The notes beneath the pieces are model-generated. The model was not told the origin of the DNA. It saw only the letters and a list, made by a program, of their open reading frames with translations, and made no database searches. A program made the translations under genes and the position numbers. Positions 8,484 to 17,203 of a stretch of 64,000 nt of DNA are shown piece by piece. The DNA is from Cohnella zeiphila (lineage in GTDB: Bacteria > Bacillota > Bacilli > Paenibacillales > Paenibacillaceae): contig NZ_JACJVO010000009.1 of the NCBI RefSeq assembly GCF_014212055.1, positions 186,001 to 250,000 on the forward strand, written 5' to 3'. The stretch's first letter is position 1; the number at the start of each line of letters is the position of its first letter.

Positions 8484-9428
8484 ATGGGCAGCGGATTTAA
8501 CAAGCAAACGTCGGCATCACGGCCCAGAAAATCCGGTTGGCTTAGGCGCAACAAGGAAGATTATTTCATTGATACTTTTGTATATCTATTCTGTACTATC
8601 GTCCTTATTATTACGCTGTATCCATTTTACTACTGTCTGGTTATTTCCTTTAATGAAGGCAAAGATGCCGCGCTTGGCGGGATTTTGCTTTGGCCGCGCA
8701 AATTCACACTGGAGAATTACAAGATTGTTTTTGAAAACAAGCAATTAATGCAAGCGTTCGGCATTACGATCGCAAGAACGGTGATCGGAACCGTGCTTTC
8801 TGTTGCGGCTTGCGCCTTATTTGCGTATGGGTTGGCTTTAAAAGATTTACTCTTCAAGAAGGTGTATATTTCGATTCTGGTTTTTGCGATGTTTTTTTCT
8901 GGTGGAATCATTCCCTATTTTCTGTTGCTGCAGTACCTTCATTTGATGAACACCTTCTGGGTGTATATCATACCAAACTTAATTGGAGCGTTTACTGTCA
9001 TTCTCATGATGAGTTTCTTCCGTGAATTGCCTCAAGAGTTGAAAGAAGCAGCAAAGATCGACGGGGCATCGGAGTTTAGAATTTTTTATCAAATCATGAT
9101 GCCATTGTCCAAGCCAGTCCTTGCAGCGGTTGCGCTATTTGTCGGAGTCGGGCATTGGAACAGTTGGTTTGATTCTGCGTACTTTGTGTTCGATCGTGAT
9201 TTGCGTACCGCATCCCATCTATTGATGGAACTGATTAATAAGGCGAACATGACATCAATGGCAGCGGGAATGGATCAGCGGGAGGTTCTGGAGTCCGAAA
9301 AGAACTTTACCTCGGAAACGATCCGTATGGCAACGATGATTGTGATTGTGACGCCGATTGTTTGTGTCTATCCGTTTCTTCAAAAATATTTTGTAAAAGG
9401 TATGATGATCGGCTCGATTAAGGGCTAA
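8484..9428 (+). CDS. ABC transporter permease, YtcP/AraQ type
   Basis: 314 residues with six predicted membrane segments. The first spans about residues 30-55 (IDTFVYLFCTIVLIITLYPFYYCLVIS). The EAA-loop signature is ELKEAAKIDGASEFRIFYQIMMPLSKPVLA near residue 190. It ends in the characteristic QKYFVKGMMIGSIKG tail of this subfamily. The ATG follows GGAGGG. It partners the permease at 7544. Confidence 0.93.
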   Translation: MGSGFNKQTSASRPRKSGWLRRNKEDYFIDTFVYLFCTIVLIITLYPFYYCLVISFNEGKDAALGGILLWPRKFTLENYKIVFENKQLMQAFGITIARTVIGTVLSVAACALFAYGLALKDLLFKKVYISILVFAMFFSGGIIPYFLLLQYLHLMNTFWVYIIPNLIGAFTVILMMSFFRELPQELKEAAKIDGASEFRIFYQIMMPLSKPVLAAVALFVGVGHWNSWFDSAYFVFDRDLRTASHLLMELINKANMTSMAAGMDQREVLESEKNFTSETIRMATMIVIVTPIVCVYPFLQKYFVKGMMIGSIKG

Positions 9429-9455
9429 AGTATCTAGATTTTAGGAGAGTGTGAC

Positions 9456-10202
9456 ATGCGAATGAATGTAACTGTGCCTATCAAAAAGGCTTACTTTAAT
9501 CGATTGAACGAATTGATTAGTTCAATAGAGCAATCCAACGCCGACAAGTTCGATGAAGCCGCAAGTGTGATTGCTGAGACGATGGCAATTGGCGGTGGAA
9601 TTCATGTATTCGATACCGGGCACCTGCTCAGTTACGAACTCTTTAACAGGGCTGGGGGGCTGGTAGCATTCCAACCCTTAAAAATTCATTTGTCTGTGGA
9701 AAATCAAGTTCGGGATCGCGGGATTCCCAAACTTCGCAATATGGAAGGCTTTATGAAATATGCGCTGCAATCAAGTAAGGTGTGTCCAGGGGACGTAATG
9801 ATTATCGGAAGTGTGTCGGGAAAATCGACGGAAGTGGTGGATCTGGCTAAAGCCGCCAAAGAAATCGGCGCCTTTGTGATTGCTGTAACCAGTCTGTCTT
9901 ATTCGACAATATTACGGAGTGATCATTCCAGCGGAGAGCGCTTGTTTGAACTAGCCGATCTTGTTCTCGATAACTGCGCGGAACCTATGGATGCCATGCT
10001 GGAAATACCCGGACTCGATGCCCATCTCTGTCCTGCCTCCGGCATATCTGCCGCAGTCATCATGTGGGCGATCGAGGCGCTTGTTGCCGAACGATTGATA
10101 CAGAAAGGAATCAGGCCATCCGTGTTGAAGTCGGCCAATGCACCGGGCACCGAAGCGTTTAACAATCAGGCATATGAACAGTATGCCAAGTTCGGATACT
10201 AA
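9456..10202 (+). CDS. SIS-domain sugar isomerase-like protein
   Basis: 248 residues. N-terminal helix (KKAYFNRLNELISSIEQ), then the SIS fold: GGGIHVFDTGHLLSYELFNRAGG at about 47-70 contains the conserved Ser-Tyr-Glu/Gln-Phe-x-R-x-G-G block. VMIIGSVSGKSTEVVDLAKAAKEIGAFVIAVTS at about 110-145 is the phosphosugar-binding loop. The family handles phosphosugars such as amino-sugar phosphates, as isomerase, etherase or deaminase. A homologue lies at 21180 on the other strand next to an N-acetylglucosamine-kinase-like gene. Here it is followed 24 bases later by two paralogous unknown genes. It may convert the phosphorylated product of the imported compound. The exact reaction is not deducible. Confidence 0.85.
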   Translation: MRMNVTVPIKKAYFNRLNELISSIEQSNADKFDEAASVIAETMAIGGGIHVFDTGHLLSYELFNRAGGLVAFQPLKIHLSVENQVRDRGIPKLRNMEGFMKYALQSSKVCPGDVMIIGSVSGKSTEVVDLAKAAKEIGAFVIAVTSLSYSTILRSDHSSGERLFELADLVLDNCAEPMDAMLEIPGLDAHLCPASGISAAVIMWAIEALVAERLIQKGIRPSVLKSANAPGTEAFNNQAYEQYAKFGY

Positions 10203-10226
10203 GTGTATGATGCGGAGGAGTAGCCT

Positions 10227-11366
10227 ATGCTGAAAGGATTCATGGATCATTGGGTGCCGACCAAGGCGCAAATCTCAACGTTCTGGAAACAGGATTTGCC
10301 CACGGTGCTTAAACAACTTGATGATCTAAAGCGTGACGTCGACTACAATCATTTCACATTCTATACCAAGTGGTATTCGAACGGCCTCAAGTCGAACCTG
10401 CCTTACTTGTACAATCATTCCGACGCGTCGAATGTACGGACGGATAACCAGTGGGGGCGCGACATTATCGATCACCTGCATCGGCAAGGCAGTTCGGTTG
10501 GCGCCATGCTGCAATTGGTAACCTACGAGCAGCCGTATTGGGAAGACAGTTTATCGATGGGCGAATGGGATAACCCGGTTGCGGAGATCGCGCTTCCGTT
10601 TAAGGTCGCGGACTTCACGCATCCGGATTACACGACCCGCGTTGCGGAAGTGCTGAAGGAGCACCTGAACGTATTCCCTGATCTGGATTATCTGTTCCTG
10701 GAGTTCGAAGGAGTGAATTCCGGGGACGTTAACAGGGTGTACGGCGCATGGGCGGCAGCCAATGGTAAACCCATGATGGAGCATGTGTCATATGACAAGC
10801 AAACGACGGATTATTGCCGAAAGTTGGACATTCCGCTAGATGTGACCTGGTCGGTCGAAGGCAGGGAAATGCTGAAACACTACTACGGAAGAAATCTGGA
10901 GGTTGTCGATGCGGTATTGAGAACGATGAATTACGAAGGCACGGTCGGCATCGTCTATCATCTTTATCAATATGAAGCGTTCATCTATCCCGAACTGCTT
11001 GAGGATAGGAAGCATTGGTGGCTGCTGCCATGGCATTACTGGACATTTCATCCCGGCAGCGAAAGCGTGCTTGCAGAGAGAAAGCTGACGGGAAAGCAGC
11101 ACTTGAAGGAATGGAAGGAAGCGGGTTACCAGGTCTGCTACATCGGGGATGTGACGATGGGGGCGGTAAACAAAGACCGCGAGACGTTGGTCGATTACTT
11201 CAACGAATGCGAAGCAATCGGGCTGGCGGGCTACCTCGGCATGGGCAATCCCGATCCGCAGCTTGGCTTGAGGTGGCTGAACGTGACCGACCAGGACTGC
11301 ACGGACGCCAGGCAGTTGTACGCCCGGCTGTACGGTACTTCGGTCGATCTTCGGCAAGATGGATAA
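10227..11366 (+). CDS. Uncharacterised TIM-barrel-like protein, paralogue 1
   Basis: 379 residues; I do not recognise the family. Alternating strands and helices (DYNHFTFYTKW, SVGAMLQLV, DYLFLEFEGV, VGIVYHLYQYEAF, WWLLPWHYWTF, YLGMGNPDP) suggest a (beta/alpha)8 barrel. The Glu residues in FLEFEG are placed like a glycosidase acid/base after a central strand. It is rich in Trp, Tyr and His, as in carbohydrate-active enzymes. No signal peptide, so cytoplasmic. Paralogous to the next gene: both open with GFMDHWVPT and keep FWKQDLPTVL, FLEFEG, WWLLPWHYWTF and YLGMGNPDP. The ATG follows GGAGGAG. It probably acts on the imported glycan, but this is inference. Confidence 0.8.
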   Translation: MLKGFMDHWVPTKAQISTFWKQDLPTVLKQLDDLKRDVDYNHFTFYTKWYSNGLKSNLPYLYNHSDASNVRTDNQWGRDIIDHLHRQGSSVGAMLQLVTYEQPYWEDSLSMGEWDNPVAEIALPFKVADFTHPDYTTRVAEVLKEHLNVFPDLDYLFLEFEGVNSGDVNRVYGAWAAANGKPMMEHVSYDKQTTDYCRKLDIPLDVTWSVEGREMLKHYYGRNLEVVDAVLRTMNYEGTVGIVYHLYQYEAFIYPELLEDRKHWWLLPWHYWTFHPGSESVLAERKLTGKQHLKEWKEAGYQVCYIGDVTMGAVNKDRETLVDYFNECEAIGLAGYLGMGNPDPQLGLRWLNVTDQDCTDARQLYARLYGTSVDLRQDG

Positions 11367-11385
11367 CATTTCGGAGGTGTAAGCA

Positions 11386-12507
11386 TTGTTTAAAGGATTT
11401 ATGGATCATTGGGTACCGACCCGGGACAATCTGACGACGTTCTGGAAGCAGGACCTGCCGACCGTTCTTACGCAGCTGGACGAACTGAAACGGGACGTCG
11501 ATTATAATCACTTTACTTTTTACACCAAATGGATTACCAACGGTATCAAATCCAACCTGCCGTTCATGCATAACCATCCGAAAGCGTCTAACGTCAAGAC
11601 GGACAATCAGTGGGGAAACGCGATCATTGATCATCTGCATAAGCAAGGGTGTTCGGTGGGGGCGATGATGCAATTAATGATCTTCGAACAGCCGGAATGG
11701 GGAGACGGCATGGAGATAGGCCAGTGGGACGTCCCGGGAGGAGGGACTGCAGAACCGGTGAAAGTGGCGGACTTTACCCATGAGGACTATCCGACGCGGC
11801 TGGCTGCGATCATCCGGGAACATCTGAAGCTGTTCCCCGGTCTTGACTACTTGTTCCTGGAATTCGAAGGGCTCGATCATGCCGGCGACGTGAGCGGACC
11901 GTATAAACGCTGGGCGGAAGCCCAAGGGAAACCGCCGCTAGATCAGGTCAGCTACGACGACGAGACCTTGGCGTATTGCCGTATCCTAGATGTGCCTCTT
12001 GGCGTGCTCTGGTCCAGGGAAGTACGGGAAATGCTGAAATACTACTACGCCCGAAATATGGATGCCGCCGATGCTGTATTAAAGGAAATGAACTTTCGTG
12101 GGAAGGTCGGCATCGTTTACCACCTGTACGAGTACGAAGCGTTCATCTATCCCGACGTCATCAAAGACCGTATGCATTGGTGGCTGTTGCCATGGCATTA
12201 TTGGACGTTCCGTCCAGGCACCAAGCAGATTCAGGACCAGAGGAAACTGGTCGGTAAGGATCTGTTGAAACAATGGAAGGATGCCGGGCATTCGGTATGC
12301 TATATCGGGGATGCGACGATCGGGGCGATCCGCGGCGACCGCGAATCGATCCCGCAATTTTATGAGCATTGCGAGGATTTGGAGCTGGAAGGCTATCTGG
12401 GCATGGGCAACCCTGACCCTCGACTCGGGCTCAGATGGAACAGCGTCAGCGACCAGGACTGTCTGGATGCCAGAGAATTGTACGCGAGATTATACGGCAA
12501 ACGATGA
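11386..12507 (+). CDS. Uncharacterised TIM-barrel-like protein, paralogue 2
   Basis: 373 residues, a tandem copy of the preceding gene with clearly alignable sequence throughout (FMDHWVPTRDN, FWKQDLPTVL, DYNHFTFYTKW, FLEFEGLDHAGD, WWLLPWHYWTF, YLGMGNPDPRLGLRW). The start is TTG at 11386 after CGGAGG. The putative catalytic Glu region FLEFEG and the Trp-His-Tyr-Trp block are kept, so both copies look functional. Two diverged copies side by side suggest a two-subunit enzyme or two specificities on related linkages. Function unknown. Confidence 0.8.
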   Translation: MFKGFMDHWVPTRDNLTTFWKQDLPTVLTQLDELKRDVDYNHFTFYTKWITNGIKSNLPFMHNHPKASNVKTDNQWGNAIIDHLHKQGCSVGAMMQLMIFEQPEWGDGMEIGQWDVPGGGTAEPVKVADFTHEDYPTRLAAIIREHLKLFPGLDYLFLEFEGLDHAGDVSGPYKRWAEAQGKPPLDQVSYDDETLAYCRILDVPLGVLWSREVREMLKYYYARNMDAADAVLKEMNFRGKVGIVYHLYEYEAFIYPDVIKDRMHWWLLPWHYWTFRPGTKQIQDQRKLVGKDLLKQWKDAGHSVCYIGDATIGAIRGDRESIPQFYEHCEDLELEGYLGMGNPDPRLGLRWNSVSDQDCLDARELYARLYGKR

Positions 12508-12526
12508 ACATGGAGGCGGAATATAG

Positions 12527-13207
12527 ATGTTGAATATCAAGAGAGCGCTCGTCATCTGCGCCCATCCGGACGACGAAGTGCTGGGACTGGGTGGCACGAT
12601 CAAGAAGCTGACGAATCAGGGAACCGAAGTCAATGTCGTCATGTTTGCCAACGGCAACGAAGGTTACAGAACATTGGAAGAAAAGGACCGCATCGTGGAA
12701 ATCCGAAGGAAAGAGCGTGAAGCTGTCCAGCAATTGCTGGGCATCCGACATTACGAAACATACAAATATAACGACTTTGCGATCCCCGCCGATGAGACGA
12801 CTTACAAGATTTGTTTGAGTGCCATTCGGACATATCGCCCGGACATTGTCTTCACGCACTACTGGAGGGAATACAACACGCATAAACATGTCGCTTCGGT
12901 CGTAAGCGACGCCTTCTGGCAGGCGGGGTGGACGTGCTCCCTCGATCTGGGAGAGCCGTGGAAGGCGCGAGCGCTGTACCATTTCGAAGTCATCGACCTG
13001 TTATCTGAAGTGTCGCATATCGTGGACATTACCGACACGTTCGAGGAAAAGATGAACGCGATGCGAGCTTACGCTTCCCAATGCGATGTTGTGTCCGGGG
13101 CGCTGCAGCAAATCGAAGGCCGTGCGCTCATGAGGGGTTCGCAGGCCGGACTCCGGTATGCCGAAGCATTCGTCAAAAATATTCATCGCCCGGAGATTAT
13201 CCGGTAA
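12527..13207 (+). CDS. PIG-L/LmbE-family deacetylase
   Basis: 226 residues. The metal-binding signature AHPDDE is at residues 12-17. The distal HxH ligand motif is in YNTHKHVASVV near residue 122. The family are zinc-dependent N-deacetylases acting on N-acetylglucosaminyl compounds (GlcNAc-PI, GlcNAc-malate, mycothiol precursors, chitobiose). Here it probably deacetylates an amino-sugar conjugate brought in by the upstream transporter. It sits between the paralogous unknown genes and an M24-fold gene, 19 bases after the former. The ATG follows GGAGG. Confidence 0.92.
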   Translation: MLNIKRALVICAHPDDEVLGLGGTIKKLTNQGTEVNVVMFANGNEGYRTLEEKDRIVEIRRKEREAVQQLLGIRHYETYKYNDFAIPADETTYKICLSAIRTYRPDIVFTHYWREYNTHKHVASVVSDAFWQAGWTCSLDLGEPWKARALYHFEVIDLLSEVSHIVDITDTFEEKMNAMRAYASQCDVVSGALQQIEGRALMRGSQAGLRYAEAFVKNIHRPEIIR

Positions 13208-13233
13208 ATCCACAGTGTTAGGGGAGAATGTCA

Positions 13234-14430
13234 ATGATTCATATTCCGAAAACGGAGTTTGCATCAAGAATAGAGAGAATCCGGGAGAGCATGAAGGCGG
13301 AAGGGTTGGATGTCTGCTTTGTATATGGGGACGAATACCGTAGGGAAAACTTGCGTTATGTCAGCAATTACTGGCCGATCTTCGAGAGAGGCGCGCTGCT
13401 CTTACCGTTGACAGGAGAACCGATCCTTCTTGCGGCGCCCGAGGGGGAAGAGGTGTGCCGCGAGATGAGCGCTTGGCAAGATATTCGTCTCATTCCCGAT
13501 TTCGCCTGCGTAACGGTGCCGGATGTCATCGCATATCCGCAGGCGAATTATTCTAGCTTCCGGGACGTGTTCAAGGAGCTGAAGATCAGGCAGGCGGTCC
13601 GGCGAATTGGCATAGTCGGCATGGATGCCATGTCCCACTATGTGCTCGAAACGCTGCGCAATAGCTTGCCGGATTGCGAGCTGCTTGATGCCAATTCGAT
13701 GCTGTTCCGTGCGCGGCTGACCAAAAGCGAGAACGAGGTGGCGTGTCTCAAGGAAGCGGCGAGAATTGCCGACGCCGGATACCGGGCACTTCTGAAGGTC
13801 GCCGCAGTCGGGAGAACCGAACTGCAACTGGCAGCGGCTGCGCATGAAGCCGCCTACGCCGAAGGAGCGGAGAACATCGTCTTCTGTCTCGTATCGAGCG
13901 GTGCGCGCGTCGGCACGATCATCGGTCGGGCGACAAATAAGGTGATTGAAGACGGGGATATGGTCATGGCCGCCTTGGCTGTGCAATATGAAGGATATAT
14001 CGCTACGGCCAATTTCCCGTTCGTGGTGGGGACGATGGCACCGGCACAGCGAGAGTTGATCAATCAGTTGATTGAAGCCAACGAACGCGCCTTGGCTTGT
14101 CTGAAAACAGGAGCACCGTTGGCGGCGCCTGTGCGGGCGGTGAAAGGGTATTTCCGGGAGCTGAGCGTCGATCGGTTCGACCTGTACCCTCCGATGCACG
14201 GATGTGGCGTCGCGGAGGCGGAGTCTCCGTATCCGGATGAGCAATCGGAAGGCACGTTCGCCGCCATGATGACGGTTAACACGGATATTAGCCTGTTCGG
14301 CCATCCGGGAGGTTCCAACCGCATCGAGGAAGGGTTCGTCATCACGGAAGACGGATATGAACCGATGTCCGCATTGGTCCGGGATCTGTGCAGACAATGG
14401 AAGGAAACGGGCAGTATCTCGATAGAGTAG
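13234..14430 (+). CDS. M24/creatinase-fold hydrolase lacking most metal ligands
   Basis: 398 residues. N-terminal creatinase/prolidase domain (about 1-140), then a pita-bread catalytic domain (FRARLTKSENEVACLKEAARIADAGYRAL). The conserved His in MHGCGVAEAESPY is present. Where metallo-M24 enzymes have the two Asp ligands, this protein reads ALAVQYEGYIATANFP without them. The first Glu ligand is replaced in VNTDISLFGHP, and only the last Glu (NRIEEGF) remains. It is therefore probably a non-metallo, creatinase-like C-N hydrolase or an inactive relative, not an aminopeptidase. Two ATGs compete (13228 and 13234); GGGGA at 13221-13225 gives proper spacing only to 13234. Confidence 0.85.
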   Translation: MIHIPKTEFASRIERIRESMKAEGLDVCFVYGDEYRRENLRYVSNYWPIFERGALLLPLTGEPILLAAPEGEEVCREMSAWQDIRLIPDFACVTVPDVIAYPQANYSSFRDVFKELKIRQAVRRIGIVGMDAMSHYVLETLRNSLPDCELLDANSMLFRARLTKSENEVACLKEAARIADAGYRALLKVAAVGRTELQLAAAAHEAAYAEGAENIVFCLVSSGARVGTIIGRATNKVIEDGDMVMAALAVQYEGYIATANFPFVVGTMAPAQRELINQLIEANERALACLKTGAPLAAPVRAVKGYFRELSVDRFDLYPPMHGCGVAEAESPYPDEQSEGTFAAMMTVNTDISLFGHPGGSNRIEEGFVITEDGYEPMSALVRDLCRQWKETGSISIE

Positions 14431-14476
14431 TTGGGGAGAAGAGAGAATTGCAAAAATGGAAGCGGAGGTGTTTTCT

Positions 14477-14851
14477 ATGACTGGAGGTAAAAAAACGTGG
14501 TACATCGCTGACGGCTGGATACCGAGAAGAGGAATCGAAGAGCATGCGAACTACGTCGGTCATGAAGCGGTGATTATTCTCAACACCCAGTCTCAGAATG
14601 CCCGGATTTACATGGATATTTACTTCGAGGAAAAAGAACCATGGGAGAATATCGAAATAACCGTGCCTGCAAAGAAGGTGCGTTGTTTACGCATGGATAA
14701 TCCGGCCGATATAGGCAATCAATGTCTGCAGCGCCATGAGCAATATGCGCTCCGTTTGCGCAGCGATGTACCGGTTATTGTGCAATTCGGCCGAATGGAC
14801 ACGACCCAATCGAATCTGGCGTATATAGGAGTTATGGGGTACGGCGAATGA
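14477..14851 (+). CDS. ASRT-family (sensory rhodopsin transducer-like) small-molecule-binding protein
   Basis: 124 residues. The opening GGKKTWYIADGWIP, the HEAVIILNTQSQNARIYMDIYFEEKEPWE block and the closing VPVIVQFGRMDTTQSNLAY match the Anabaena sensory rhodopsin transducer family. That is a small beta-sandwich fold proposed to bind small molecules, probably carbohydrate-like. No rhodopsin is near. Within a catabolic operon it may bind an intermediate, act as an accessory subunit, or be an enzyme of unknown reaction. An upstream in-frame ATG at 14456 exists, but GGAGG at 14464-14468 fits the ATG at 14477. Confidence 0.85.
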   Translation: MTGGKKTWYIADGWIPRRGIEEHANYVGHEAVIILNTQSQNARIYMDIYFEEKEPWENIEITVPAKKVRCLRMDNPADIGNQCLQRHEQYALRLRSDVPVIVQFGRMDTTQSNLAYIGVMGYGE

Positions 14852-14914
14852 CCAAAGCGGTCTGCATCATCGCCGAGAATAATATTGTCAATCGTGTATC
14901 GAGGAGAGAGCGAT

Positions 14915-17176
14915 ATGAAACCCGGGTTGCTTGCCGCAATCCCTGAACAACATACTCGGTTTGTGCAATTGCCGAACGAGATGGGCCATAATTCCGTATG
15001 GGACTTTGTACAGTCTCCCGATGGGAGATTCTATCTCAGCCTATGCGGAGAGAACGACCTGTCCCTGACAGCCTTTCTATATGAGTACGATCCGAAAACG
15101 CAGGAATTACGGATGATTGCAAACTTGGAGGAAACCTGGATCCGAGACCCGGAGCAGATGCCGCACAGCAAAATCCATACGAGCATCGATTTTCTTCCGG
15201 ATGGTCGGCTGATCATGGCTACCCACAATACGGCACCCGCGCCGGCACACAAGCAATGGATGTTCGAACAGAATTACGAACATCCATGGGAAGGGTTTCC
15301 CGGTTCGGTCCTGATGATCGTTGATCCGAACACGAAACAGGTGGAGAACCGGGGCGTTCCGTTGCCAAGGGAGAGCATTTATGGCGGTCTGCTGGGCAAC
15401 GACCCGCGATATTATTATTTTCTCGGTTATATGCGCGGACATTTCTACCGAATCGACCTGGAAACGAACGAAGTTCGGGATTACGGAAAGGTGTCGGAAT
15501 TTTCCTCTTGCCGGCTTGTGAAGGATCGCAAGGGAAGAATCTACAGCGGGTCATATACTGGCGGCATGTGGCGATACGATCCGGAGACAGATGAGCTCGA
15601 GTCGCTCGATTTCCGTTTCACCTCTCCTCACGGTACTCAAGGCCGCAGGCAGTTCATTTTCGCGCTACATTCGCCGCGCAATACGCTGCTTCTTGTAGCC
15701 AATGTGGATGGAGAAATCATAGAGTTCAACCCGGAAACGTCGGAAGCTGTTTCCCACGGCCCAATCCATTTGCCCGACGATGTGCCGGCCCAATCCTATT
15801 TGATCGGAGGGTTGGCCGCAGACCGCAACTTCGTCCTTTATTACGGCTTGAAAACTTTCGACGAATACTGTCCGGTGCGGCTCGTCCGTTGGGACATTCT
15901 GAACGGCGGAAAGCCGGAAAATCTCGGGATTGTTTCGCCGAACGGCAAGGACTCGCAATATATTTGCGAGATGGTGTTCGACGACGACGGATGGTTGCAC
16001 ATGGTGGACGTGTGCGGCGAGTTCTCTCCTTATATATTGTCAGTCGATGTCGCCCGCCTTGAAGCGATGACGGACGACGCGAAGCCGGCGCCGATTCGGC
16101 CTTATATCGGACCGGATCTGGAAGGCGTGGGCGAGGCGGCCTATATGCATATTCTGGCTGAGAAAACGTGCGTTCTGCCGCTGCATCAGCATCTTCCCTG
16201 GCGTGACACGGCAGTACGACACGTCTTCATGAAAAAGGGGCGGCTGTACAGCATCAGCGGCAAACAAAAGGTTGTGCTCGCGGAAGCGGACGGCCACAGC
16301 AGTGAACCGGAGGGGATTTCCACGCTTCATCATCACGGCGGGCCGTTATCGTGTCTGGAGCTGAATGATCAAATCACGGCGATCCTGACGAGCGATCAGG
16401 TGATTCTGCTTTACGATCCGGACAAGCGAACGTGCGATCATCGTGTCTTGCTTCCCGAAAGCATCCGGCTGGTTCGACTGCACGCGGCGATGCCAAGCGG
16501 AGACGGGGAGATGGAACGAACGTTGATCGCCAGCGACGGTACGGGCATGCTTTATGCATGCGAAGTGATCACAGGTCGAGTGCGCAAGCTGGATTATGTA
16601 CGACTGGCGGATCCAAACGCGCAGCTCGTGCCGCTGGACGATCGCAGACTGCTGTTGTCCGGACGCGATGATGAAATCTTGGTGTACGATTACGTCACCC
16701 ATCAGGGAGAGCGGCTTGCCGTGCGGTCCGCATCGATCCGCGGCCGTGCGTACCGGGCGACGATTACCGGCGGTGTGGTGCTCGAAGACGTCGGGATTGT
16801 GCTGGGAACGCAAGACGGAATGCTGATGACTCTGGACGGGACCCTGTCGCAGCGCAGGGTATACGGCCGTCTATATGCGAGCGGCGGGTTGCACGGCTTC
16901 ATTCCTTTCCGATCCGGAAGCATCGCGGGCATTTATGGCGGTCCTCGGGATGCCGGACATGTGTTTGTCTTCTCGCGGGACACTGGATTCATCGATCTTG
17001 GAAGACCGCGCGTTGTCAAGATTACCCCGGACCTGGCACGGCAAGATACCGAATGGGCCAACATTCATGAGATTTCGTGTCTGGCATACGACGAACAACA
17101 CGATGTGCTGTGTGTTGCTTCAGGTGAAACATATGGTGCGATTGTCCGTTACCAAAATACGATAACCGCAGGTTAA
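14915..17176 (+). CDS. Large beta-propeller protein of unknown function
   Basis: 753 residues, no signal peptide. The N-terminal half holds spaced blade motifs of the type [Y/F/V]-[D/N]-P-x-T: YEYDPKTQEL, IVDPNTKQV, IDLETNEVRDYG, YDPETDELESLD and FNPETSEAVSHG. This indicates a seven-bladed propeller like those of YVTN or virginiamycin-B-lyase-like proteins. The C-terminal half (about 400-750) has further weaker blades (LLYDPDKRTC, CEVITGRVRKLDY, EILVYDYVTHQGERL), so there are probably two propellers. GAGGAGAG at 14901-14908 favours ATG 14915 over 14885. Propellers of this type include polysaccharide lyases and sugar epimerases. A catalytic role on the imported glycan is possible but not shown. 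Confidence 0.8.
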   Translation: MKPGLLAAIPEQHTRFVQLPNEMGHNSVWDFVQSPDGRFYLSLCGENDLSLTAFLYEYDPKTQELRMIANLEETWIRDPEQMPHSKIHTSIDFLPDGRLIMATHNTAPAPAHKQWMFEQNYEHPWEGFPGSVLMIVDPNTKQVENRGVPLPRESIYGGLLGNDPRYYYFLGYMRGHFYRIDLETNEVRDYGKVSEFSSCRLVKDRKGRIYSGSYTGGMWRYDPETDELESLDFRFTSPHGTQGRRQFIFALHSPRNTLLLVANVDGEIIEFNPETSEAVSHGPIHLPDDVPAQSYLIGGLAADRNFVLYYGLKTFDEYCPVRLVRWDILNGGKPENLGIVSPNGKDSQYICEMVFDDDGWLHMVDVCGEFSPYILSVDVARLEAMTDDAKPAPIRPYIGPDLEGVGEAAYMHILAEKTCVLPLHQHLPWRDTAVRHVFMKKGRLYSISGKQKVVLAEADGHSSEPEGISTLHHHGGPLSCLELNDQITAILTSDQVILLYDPDKRTCDHRVLLPESIRLVRLHAAMPSGDGEMERTLIASDGTGMLYACEVITGRVRKLDYVRLADPNAQLVPLDDRRLLLSGRDDEILVYDYVTHQGERLAVRSASIRGRAYRATITGGVVLEDVGIVLGTQDGMLMTLDGTLSQRRVYGRLYASGGLHGFIPFRSGSIAGIYGGPRDAGHVFVFSRDTGFIDLGRPRVVKITPDLARQDTEWANIHEISCLAYDEQHDVLCVASGETYGAIVRYQNTITAG

Positions 17177-17203
17177 CATTCCTGAAGTTATGGAGGGATG
17201 CAA

